Source: Anseranas semipalmata
Taxonomy: Eukaryota > Chordata > Aves > Anseriformes > Anseranatidae
Length of the DNA: 64,000 nt
Assembly (NCBI GenBank): GCA_013399115.1
Contig: VXAA01003937.1
Span: 17,636-81,635 of the forward strand
Direction: 5' to 3'
Translations under genes and position numbers: made by a program
In this document: positions 10,810-22,100 of the stretch, in pieces
How positions within the stretch are numbered: position 1 is the stretch's first letter
Layout of the letters: each line of letters begins with the position of its first letter
Notes under the pieces: model-generated
Told to the model about the DNA's origin: nothing
The model's input: the letters and a program-made list of their open reading frames with translations, nothing else
Database searches by the model: none

Positions 10810-13800
10810 GAGTAATGCTAGGTGGGCTTTTCCAAATTTTAGTGTTTCATATGCTTGTGTAAGAGATGGCCACCCAAGTCAGTCATATTTTTAATATTTT
10901 TAGATTACACTCAGTGTTCTACACTAATGGCGTGATAATGAATTGGCTCCAACAATTTCTCCTTTTTTTTTGGTGGGCATATTTTCATTTCTGATCATTG
11001 GAAAATCTGTTCTTACTTAAAAATAGTTCCATGCAACATTTACATTTTCTGCTGCTAGCTGCCAGATTTTTGGAGCCTTATATTATTTCTGTTTTCTTAC
11101 TGTTTGTTTGGATTTTCTTTTGGTTTTAGTTAAATTCCTAGAAGGCTTCTGTCAAATATTGTTCTTTCTTGAAACTTAGTCTTCTGCATGGGCTAAGGGC
11201 TGAAAATGTGTGTTTAAGATGTTTTTAAACTAAATCTGTTCACTTGCATGTCTCGTAGTTCAGTATCCATGACTATCCATACTTCTTCATCCTTTTTTTC
11301 ATTAAAATGGATTCATACCACGATGACACTAGGCTTATATTCGGATAAGTAAAACATGCACATTCTTATTATTTTAATACCAAGTAAATAAAATAATTAC
11401 ATTTTATATTTATATTTAAAGTACATTTCTAACTTTCTAGTATAGTCATTATTTGACATACTCAGTTAAAACATTTTCTTAAAACTTTTTGTTCTTCTGC
11501 CTGATGAAAATTAAAAGCAATAGGCTGCTGGCTTTAAACCATTGACCTTTAAGGTAAGCCAAAGTAAATGGTACCAGGAAATAAGAATGTGACATGGAGA
11601 TAGCAAAAAGCATCACAGAAAGCAATGGAGTTCAGACGCTGACTGTTGTACATATGACAGGGTTTCATAAATAGTGGCAATCTTGGTAAAGAAGACAAAA
11701 ACTCAAGTCAGTGAGGTCATAACTGATGTGTCACGGGAAAGTTTTGAAATACATGGTACAAGGGATCAGAAATCTGATTTGTCTTCTCTTTTAGGAGTAG
11801 TTGCAATGAATTTGTCTGGTTTTCCACTTAGAATGATATATAAAGAAATGGACTTTTTCATTTTGTGGAATAGCTTTGTTAGCTTTTACTTACAAACAAG
11901 TGAAATATTTTTCAGTATGCAATTTATTTGCAAAATAAAAGCTGTCACAAAGTTGACAGCTTTAAATTTTCTTTTATTATTATTGATGTTGTTTGAAGTT
12001 GGTAATTCATGTTCCTTCAATGGGTCACTGAAACACTGGAGCAGGAAAATAGTGAATACAGTGCTCTGAACCACAGGCTTTTGTGCAAATAATTAGTTTT
12101 GACTAAGTTTGTTAAACTCTCTGGCTTTGCAAATATTTTCACCAACTCTGGGTGAGTCACTGTCTGAATAGTTACCACTGTCAGCATAGCTCTAAGGTCA
12201 CAGTAAGTGGATCTTTCTGCTTCGTGTGAATTCTGAGTCTTTTACTTATCAATGGTAAGCAGGCAGTATTGAGAAAGATTAAGACTTTTTGGACAATTTT
12301 AAGTGCAGGATTTTGGAGAGTCGGAACAGATGCCTTATTTTAGTTACTCGTATCAGTATAGGCTAATATATTTGTGTTTTGTTATGGAGAGGTATTTAAA
12401 AAAAAAAAAAAAAAAAACACAAACCACCCACATTGAAGTCCATTGAAGGTGGCTGAGGTCACGTTTTGACTGTTTTGCAGTAGCCTGATGCTTCAAAACA
12501 TGCCAATTCGCCAAAAACTCCAGAGCGTTGAAGCGTGCTGGATAGAGGTCTGTGCGCTCGGCGCCTCGTGCGGCCCAGCCCTGAGCGTGAGTCGCTGGGG
12601 GGCTGCGGGGTGCTCCTGGCGAGGGTCCCTTCGAGCACCTCCTGCTGTGGGGCTCAAAATTCTGGCACATAAGTGGGGTTACACATCCCTCTTACCTAAA
12701 TACCTTACTGTCATGGGCGTGAGCGAGCTGTGCTCTGCTGTGAGCACGGCTGCGTTCAGTCTCTGAGGAGAGGTCGTGGCTGGGGTTTCTGCGCCGCCTT
12801 TCAAACGCAGCGCCCGCTGCCCTCTTGAGCAGTTCATGTTTGCTCAGCTGATGTTCTGTGCTGTTTTGGGTGAATAACTTGATTACTCGCATTTGAAGAA
12901 CCAAATGTGCTCTTTTATTTTCAGAGTATTTAGATGGGGATCCATAAGCCAGTTTCAAAGTAGTTCTAAAATAACGAGGTAATTATGGAAATGTCACAGC
13001 CAGATGCTCCTTAATGGTTCAGTTGAAATCCTTTTTTTTTTTTTTTTAATTTGACATGAAAAGCTTTACCCGGACTAAATTAACTTAAACCTTTAAAAGG
13101 GTATGCATCTCCATGGTAAAATCATTTAGGTCTGAACTCACGGCTAACTGAAGAGCACCGCCTCTTTGAATGAACAAGAATGAAAGCTGTAACAAACGTT
13201 TGATTTAAGGTGAGTTTAAGAATTGAGAATGCTGAAGTATATTATTCTTCAAAGAAAAAGTTTTGTCATTTTTTGCCACTTTTCATATAATTTAAACGTC
13301 TTAACATTTTTGCTTTGTAGAAAGATTTATGTCAAATGAGCAGAGTCATAATAAAGTATATGTAGATATGTTGCATAGTTCGTTAATATACACATGTACA
13401 TCATTTCTTGCCTTAAGGTGTATATTCTGATGTTTGGTAAATACAAAATCAGCTAGATTATATTTTTAAGAAGGAAATAAAATACTTTGAGGATAATTCT
13501 TTAGATTGATATACATCGGTCTATTAAAATTGCGCATTATTTGTGCTTCACTGAGTATTTAAATATCCATTATAGATAGCACTTTGTGAGATTATAAAGT
13601 GTGTTTAGCAGAGTTCTAAGAAAAGAAATGGAGCACAGCACTTAAATCATCGTGCCTCTGTGCATATTTTTAACATGAAAAACTAAATTATACTGGTGAA
13701 CAATTATTTAAATCTTATTTCCTCAAATCTTTGGATAGTAATTTTTCTTTAAAAAATCTAAACTATTCTCTGCTGAAGGATATTAATTTATCAGATCTAA

Positions 13801-16800
13801 TCCTTAAATTTGTGGTCATTTTATTTGTCCTGTGTATGTATATCTTTCTTACATTCATTTAATAAAATGATAGTATCCTCTCTGTTTTCTGGGTAGGAAG
13901 GCACTTTGCTCTATTTCATTTTTGACTCTTTACCTGAAACTCATTACAGCGTGCATGAACTGATAAACTGTGTTATCTCCATCCTCCTTTCAAAAGTTGC
14001 TGCCAAACTGAGCTTTAGTTAATACTATAACCAAGTACTTGTATGCTATATTACACATGAAATAGATCAATGTACATTCAGAACATGTCAATTTTTACTA
14101 GTGCAAAACACATGAAACTCCTCCTAGTGCATTACCTCCATCTCCACCTATTTTGAACACTTAAAGCTAAACGTCATCAAAATTCATCAGGGAATTTTCT
14201 CAGAATTCCCAACATCAAACAGTCTGAAATCACAAGGTAGATCTTGTAAAAACTGGATTTGCTTAGAAATTCAGACTCCTGAAAAATAATAAAAGTTGGA
14301 ACCCTTTTTGGTTATAAAAATTCATATTGTCAAGCCAGGGAACCCAGTTGCTCTCCATCAAAAGCTGAGATTCAGGCTTCTTGTCTTGACTCTGGGAGCT
14401 GAAGCTTTCAGAAAAGTACTGGATACCGACTGTCACTAATGTTAGGATGACACTGGAAGAAATGCGAGTTCTGCCTTTAATGTATGCTAGGGTGCTTGAC
14501 CCATAAAGTCATGAAAACCACTGGATTTGGAGGAAGAGAGCAGTAAAAATCAAAACGTATCAAAACCAAAGCTGCTAATAAATGCAAGAACAATGAAAAA
14601 GAACTTCAAAGCGTGGCTCATGACTTGGCTGTCTCCAGGCCATACAAAGAGCCAGGTAGGACGGTGACTTTCTTCCTCCAGCAGAGATGACTTCAATGCT
14701 CGCTCCCCTCCTGCCAGCAGCGGGACACTGTCTTTCCACCTTCTGCCGAGCACGTGTTCCGCCGTCCCGCATCTCCGAGCGTCTGCTTCCCCGCCCTGTG
14801 GGCAGGGGTGCTGCCTTGGAAGAAGAGAGGCAGGAAGGCAGGTGCGCGTTTCTGTGCACCTCCGGCCTTCTCCACCGCACGGCTCCGAGTTACCTCGTGC
14901 TATTGCTTAGCAATGGGACGGCGATGTGCCTGCTCTCGTTGATTGCAGCCTCTCCTAAGCAGGCGTGAGCTTACAGCGTTGGGGTATTAGTACCGTATCT
15001 GCTTCTCGCCCTCGGGTGCCTTGCTCCTTCTGAGGACAGTGAGGATGTTTGCACTGTGATTTTGGTTGTGGGGCAGCAGGCAGCACCGCGCATTGCGAAG
15101 CCGTGGCTCTGGAGTTGGAGCTCCAACAACTCCGCGCCAGAAGCTGCAAAGCTCTTGGCAGCGACCAGCTCTGCAAACTCTCCCCCGCCACGCGATGCCC
15201 AATTCCTGCGTGGTTGGGTCCTCAGCCACTTCGATGACAGCGACTGCGTGCCTTTTTCATCCCCTGTGCATTTGGGGGGGGGGGGAATGTTTTGTGCCTT
15301 TGCATATAGACGCGGGGGCTTCTGCAGACGAGGCGGCTGCCGCGGTTCCTTGTGGCTGTGGGGTGAGTGCTCGGTAGCAAATTTGGAAACGTTTTGAGGC
15401 ACCATCCTGTAAAGTTTTGCAGATGTATAATTTGACTCTAGAAAGGGGTTCGCATAGGCAGTAATTTAAATGGAAGCAGCCTGCGCTGAGCTGCGCTCCG
15501 AGTGTTTGTCGCGCTGGGCTCTTGTCTGCAGGCTCGCTCTGCATTTACGCATTCCAGTGCGGTGAGAAATTCTGGGTTTGTGGTCGTATTTTGAAAGCCT
15601 GAGAGGGGGATCTCTGCAGGCAGGGAAAACAGAAGTGCTTTTCTTGAGAGATTGACTTGTCGGACTTATTTTCATAAACGTATATGAGGAACTTAACACA
15701 AGAACTGAAATAAAACAGACTCGTGCTGGTACATTTGCCAGCTCGAAGGGGAGCAAATAATCCATCGTCCCACTGCATGCAATGTCAGATGTCTGAATGT
15801 AATATGTTATGTTCTTTTTGTAGCAGCCTCATCATAATTTATAAAGTCATACTGGCAAATTTAAGGTCTTCTCTATTTGAGATCTCAACAGTATGTTTAT
15901 ATAGGGGAAATACTCTGAGTATAAAGGGGGGCTTGTGTCTGTAAGACCCAGCACATACTTGAAGATGATTGATATTTTACTCTACCCTTTCCTAGTAAAC
16001 AGTTTCATGACCTTGGATTGCTGTAGTTTTAAAGTGAATTTATCTGGATTGTGAATTGGCAGTTTTAGCTCGGTTTAGAGCTTGTGCATGGTTTCTGCCA
16101 GAGTCCCAGAAGGGAATGCTGCAAGTTCATGCAAAACACACACGGTGTAGGAGAAATACTGCTGTCCTGGGAAATGGGAAGAATAACCTCCTTGAAACCA
16201 TATTACTTCGCAGTGAAGCTCGGTAGCATGCAGTATCCACAGCACCTATTTGTCAGCTCTTAACTGGGTTAAAATATTTACACATATTTTTGTGTACTAT
16301 TTTAAAATCTGTTTACTGTAATAGTGTTTTGGCATCGTTTCAAATTAGTTTTATTGTGGTTAAGGAAATAAACCTGTACACGAAGAACAGTTGTGTTGTG
16401 TCCCAGGGAGATGCTTTTTGTCTGGTGTGTTTTGTGTCTCCTGTTACCTTCCTGGGAGGAGAGGTGCTGAACGCAGGGAGCGGGAGGGCCGTGAGCCCTT
16501 GCCGTGATGGATATTTCAGGCAGGGGGGTGCGGAAGCCCTGGGCCAGGAACACGTTCGGGGACGGTTTGGTGTCTTGGCGAGGGGCTGAGCATTTAGGTC
16601 ACGTCAAAAAGAAAAGGGAATTTCCAGATTCTGGGTCCATTTGCAACAAGGTGAGCTCAGAAAGACGCCTGGCATTGTCTCAGCGCTTGCAGCGAGCTGC
16701 TGAGGAGGAGGCAGGGAAGGTGCAGGAGGCCGGTTCGGAGGTGGGAGGCACTTGGGTCTAAGCCGGGAGCAAACAGAAATGGATTTTGCCCTGCTGGGGT

Positions 16801-18991
16801 GGGTGCTGATCCCTACAAGTTTCACCAGGCTCTGCTCGCTTCTCCACGTTTCTGTTCTTCGACGTCCGTTGCACGGGGCACGCGGCACCGTGCTGCTAAC
16901 CGGCTGGCGGCACAGGGGAGCCCCGGTGGGTTCGGCAGCGAGGAAGCGGAGCCATGGAGCTCCGTGTCTGAAGCATCCCTGCTCCCTGCGGCCGCCGGCC
17001 CCGCGGAGGAGAGCGCGGGTGCTTTACTACCTGGGCTCTGCTTCTGACATTCCCATGGCAACCTCCTCCCCAGTTTGTTGCCTTACAAGTAGGATTTGTT
17101 CAGAGATGAATAAGGGTTGCAGTATGAAAAAGACACTTCCCCGTGTGTTCCTGACGGCCGGTGAAGAAGGATGGAGGCACGGGGTGAATACGAGCTCTTC
17201 ATTGAATTTGGCAGGGTGCGCGCTTCCCAAGGTTAGACTGCTTAATGGCGCAAGCAATGTAAAATAAAGGAAATTAAAAGGATGGCATACAGCATCTGTG
17301 ATCAGCTACGAGCTAAATACTGTGCAGCAACAGAATAGCCGGGCTGCAGTCACAGACCCGCCGACAAAACTGGATGTGATCGTAAGATAAATTAAAAGCA
17401 GTGTGAAGCAGTAGAGAGCTCGGGAACGAGCAGAGACGTAACGCTGTGCAGAAAGTTTGTGCCTTGTTTCCAGGTGTGCTGCCCAAACCTGGCCTGTCGT
17501 GGCGTGTTCTCCCAGGGAACACTGTGTCCTTCAGCTGCAGCCCTCGCCTGCATCCCTTAGGAGCCGTCTAGGCAGGTTAATAGGAGGGCTTAGGGCAATA
17601 TGGACGGGCTGGTTCAGGGTTGTAAAAAGGCTCATCGAGTCTGGTGGCTGTGTGTTGATTTTCTCTTGGTTTCCCAAGATAACAAGAGTCTGCAGTAATT
17701 TGGGGCTCTGTTGGCAAGCTGCTAGCAGCTTTGACAGATGCATGGAGGGTTCGAAGAAGCAAGGGGTCTGGGGAAGGAGACGAGGAGGCGAGAAAGTGGA
17801 TGGGACGAGCAGGAGGCTGGGGCCGGTGGGAAGGGACCGCTGGGAAGAGCAGCCTGGAGAGCAAAGCATCCCATCTCCCTGCTCCGATTCACAAGGGGAA
17901 GCCCTGGAGCATCTTGCCTCTGCCGCCCTCCTTTTGTCCCAGCGCGACAGAGGATGGGCCCTCGCTGGGAGCAGCTCTGTGTGCCGGCTCCCACGGGTCA
18001 GCCTGCAGCATCGGGCTGTCAAAAGCTGTGGAAACCCTAGGATTAAGGGGTGGCCTCCACGAGTGCACGCCGTGACATAATTCGGCTGCGTGGCATTTCT
18101 GGTGCTCCACAGCAGCAGTGGGTCAGAGGGAGACAGAGCCGGGCTGGTAGGGGAGGAGTGGAACCCCTGTTCCTGGTGGGCTTGGGGCTGGAGCCGAGCT
18201 CTGTCTCCAGCACTCCGCCCCGAGGATGCTCTCCTCCCGCGGTGGCCATGCGAGACCTGGGGTCCTTGAGCAGCAACGGCAGCTGTGGATTGACCAGGGG
18301 AGTTTTATTTCTCCCTTTTGGCCATCCTGGTCAGTGTGGGATTCAGCCACATGCACCCTGTGGGATTTCTGCTCCCACACGGGCGAAGCAAGCACACGGG
18401 GAAGCCTTTTAGCACCACGCGCCGCTGAGCACGGCCTGGCCTGGGAGATGCCAAATGCTCTGCAGCGTTGGGCCCCGCTCTTCTCCCTGCAAACGCCTTA
18501 GGTGCTGCAGTTGTGTGCTCGCGCGTGGTAACTCAAGTCCATAAAAATGCCTGGGAGCCTCACACGGGGTGTGCAGGCACGAGGGTGGCTGCAACAGCTG
18601 CGTCTTTTGACTTGCCTTGGGAGGACAGGTCAGGAAGGAAGGAGTTATCCCTTGTTGGTAGGAATATCTCCTCCAGCGCCTTCGTGGTGGTGTTTAGTAG
18701 CGTGGCAGGCATAGCTGGGACCCAGCAGCTCATTTCTTCAATGGATGGAAATCTGTTTCTGCGCATGACGCGGTGCCCACGCGCTCCTCGGGTGCGTTCA
18801 CGGCCGCAGCTGCCCGAGCCTCAGCTCCTGGCTGGGGTGGGCGCTGCAGAAGCCCCTCAGGGACCGGGCTTGGCCGGCGGTGCAGGAAGCGGTACGCGGC
18901 CCACGGGTCGTGGCAGCACGGCGGTAGCAGCAAAAAGGCTGGCGTGGGTGGAGGTTTGGCCAAGCACCCCATCCCGCTGCTCCCCCCGCAG
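10810..18991. other. intergenic sequence between the SPESP1-like gene and NOX5
   Basis: AT-rich to about 14.5 kb, then increasingly GC-rich towards NOX5. Poly-A (12399-12417), poly-T (13031-13048) and poly-G (15277-15288) tracts are present. A 131-codon open frame at 11674-12069 has no recognisable motif. An untranslated or upstream first exon of NOX5 should lie here (human NOX5 has one), but I could not identify it. No recognisable transposon was seen. Confidence 0.5.
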
Positions 18992-19003
18992 GTTTGCAGC
19001 GCC

Positions 19004-19123
19004 ATGAGCGTGGGCGAGGATACGGCGTGGCTGCGGTGGGTGGCGAAGCAGTTCGAGAGCATCGCCGGGGAGGACAAGCAAATCGACCTGGAAGAGTTCA
19101 AAACAGCTCTCAAGGTGAAGGAG
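19004..19123 (+). CDS. NOX5: NOX5 exon 1 (first EF-hand)
   Basis: Forty codons from ATG 19004 to donor GAG|GTGAGT. The exon itself begins about 18992 after CCCCGCAG, so an untranslated upstream exon probably exists. It encodes the WLRWV helix and a degenerate first EF-hand (GEDKQIDLEEF), as in human NOX5. An exon spliced in from the SPESP1-like exon 1 (phase 1) would not be in frame with this ATG. Confidence 0.9.
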
Positions 19124-22100
19124 GTGAGTGCTGCCCGTGGCATGGGGTCCGCCCCACCGCTGTGTCCGGGCAGAGTGGCCCCGAGCTGGGCCCAACATTG
19201 TATTTAAAGAAAGTTAAGCACAAAAATAGGATGGCAGAGCTCGTGGTGTAGTGTGAGACAGGGAGAGAGAAACCTGCTTTTGGCCTGTCACCACGACTTT
19301 CAGCGATTGCTGGGCAATTTGCATCGCTGGCAACGAGAGCTTGGTTTGCAGCATCGGGATTTGGGCCACAGAGAGCATCCCACAGCCATCCGAGAGCATT
19401 TCTCCTCCCCGCAGCCCTTCTTCGCCGAGCGCTTCTTCGCGCTGTTCGACTCGGACGGCAGCGGGACCATTAGTTTGGAGGAGCTGCTGAGTGCCCTGAG
19501 CCTGCTCGTGCATGGCAGCGAGACGGACAAGCTGAAGTTCCTCTTCCAAGTTTACGATGTAGATGGTAAGATGATGAAAAATAGACAAATTCATATTTTT
19601 GGAACAAAGTTGTGATTTGCAGGGCAGCGCGGCTCCCCTCTGAGCATCTGCGAGCAAGCCGGCCAGACCTGGCCAGGAGCATCCTCCCGAGGCTGGAGCT
19701 GGGGTGTGAGAGCAGCCACCAGCACTCAGGCCATTCACAGCCCCGGCCGCGGCCGTGCCGCTGGGGTCCAGCAGCAGCCCCGGGCACCGAGCGCTGCTGC
19801 CCGCAAGCCCTGCGCCCGCAGCTCCCTGCTCTGTGCTGAAATGCTAAAAATAATTTTAAGAAAAACTCTTCTTGCCTTCACGTGGCCGCTTTTCCTGCTC
19901 TGACCTGCTTGGGCATAAAATGCTGGCTGAACGAAGCCGAGCCCTTTGCCTAATTTGCCTTCATGTTGGCTGCCAGATTGGCATGTCTGGCTTCCTAGCG
20001 CTGAGCTCTGCCAGCCAAGCAGCCCGCTGCTGCAGGCCAGCTGCCGGGCAGGTCGCCCTTAACACAGCCGGCAGCTTTGCAGGTTTAGGAGCGATGCCGT
20101 ATTGCCGGCTGGGCACGGCTTCCTCCCGAGGAGCCCGCGTGCGAGGCAGGGAGGCGATTTCTGCGTTAAAGGCGCAGCAGGGACGTGAAGCCGGGTCGCC
20201 GCGGGGCTGCGCGGTGCTGAGGGCGGCTGCTCTCGCCCCGCTCGCCGTCCCGCAGGCAGCGGCTCCATCGACCCGGCCGAGCTGCGCCTGGTGCTGCAGG
20301 CGTGCCTGCGGGAGAGCGCGATCTCGCTGCCGCCGCGGCGCCTGGACGACCTGGCCCTGGCGCTCTTCGAGGCTGCCGACAAGGACCGCAGTGGCTCCAT
20401 CACCTTCGAGGAACTGAGGGAGGAGCTGGAGGCTTTCCCAGGGGGGATGGAGAACCTNCTTTCCCAGGGGTGATGGAGAACCTGACCATCAGGTAGTCGT
20501 GGCCGCGGGCCCTTTCGGCAGCCCCGTGGGGCTGTGCTTCCCCCTTGCAAGCGCCTTTTCCCTCCCTCGTGGGGTTTATGCTCCCGTTGAGGCTCTCATT
20601 GAGCCCTTGAGGTGCTCTGCCAGCACTGGGCATGTTACCCCGGACTCACCAGCAGAGCCCCAGCCCTGTGGAGGTGCAAAGGGTGTCTCAGTCCCATCCC
20701 CTTTGCCCAGGAGCCTGCAGAGGGCTGAGCATGGGCTCACTGCTGCAAGGGGACAGGAGGATGCTGCACCTGGGCTGCTCCCCCCTGGGATGGTGCTGGG
20801 ATGGTACTGGGATGGGTGCAGGGCTCAGATGCAGGATGGGTGCTGGGATGGATATTGGGGTGGGTGCAGGGCTTGGGTGCCAGGATGGTGCTGGGATGGT
20901 TTGGACGCAGAGACGGGTGCATGGATGGCAAGAAGCAACGCGATGCCTTTGCTCGCAGTGCCGCGAGCTGGCTGAAGCCCCCGCTGCCCACGGAGAGGAG
21001 CCGCCGGCCGCGCTACCTGACCGCGGCGTACTGGCACAACCACTGCAGCCAGCTCGCCTTCCTGGGGGGCTACGCCGGCCTCAACCTCCTGCTCTTCGCC
21101 CTGGCCGCCCTGCGGCACGCCGGCCTCGGCGGGTGGGTGGCGGTGGCCCGGGGCTGCGGGCAGTGCCTGAACTTCAACTGCGCCTTCATTGCCGTGAGTG
21201 CCGGGTCCTGGATGGGGGTGCGAGATCACGGGGTGGCGTTAGCCGCTGTTGGGGGTGACCTCTCCTCCCTCTCCTGCAGGTGCTGATGCTGCGGAGGTGC
21301 CTGACCTGGCTGCGAGCTACCGCCGTGGCCAAGGTGCTGCCGCTGGACCACAACGTGGTCCTGCACCAGCTCGTGGGGTACGTGGTGCTGGCGCTGGCAG
21401 CCGTTCACACGGGCGCGCATGTGGCCAACTTCAGTAAGTAGCAGCTCCCGGCTCGCCTCGGGCAAAGCCCGTTGCAACGTGCCCGGTTAGCCCCGGGCTG
21501 GGCTCCCCGTCCAAGGACATTGGTACAACGCCGCTCCGTGCTGGTGGGGTGTGCAGCCCTGCCAAAACTCTGGGACAGCAGGACACCTGCCCAAACGGGC
21601 AGAGCCTGACACAGCCGGGCTTGGGGTGCCCTGCCCTGCCCGTGCCAGCGACGCGTCCCGTTCAAGTGGCAGCGTTGGGAATGGCTTTGGCGTTCCCCAG
21701 AGGAAGGAGAGTCATTTGCCCGGGTCTCCAGGGGGGTGCCCACGCCCCAGGGAGGGGTGCAAGGCCTGGGAGAGGGTGCTCCTGCAGGCAGGGTGCAGGC
21801 ACCCGGAGTTGCGCCCGTGCGCTGGCTGCTGCCTCCCTCTAGCGGCTCTCCCAGCCGGGCAGCGCCCGAGCGGGGCTTGCATCCCTTCCTGGTCCCCTTC
21901 CTGGTCCCATCCCTGCATCCCTCCCCAGCCCCCTCCCCACTCCCCTTCCTGCTCCCAGGGCTGGGTTTTGGGGCTGCGCTCCCTGCCCCAGTGCTCCGTG
22001 GTGCCCAGCCCTGTTCAAGTCCTGTAACTGAGCCTCGGTGACTGCAACCGTCTGGGAAAATTGGAAGAAGTGACTCTTTCAGGCCAACACTGACGCAAAT

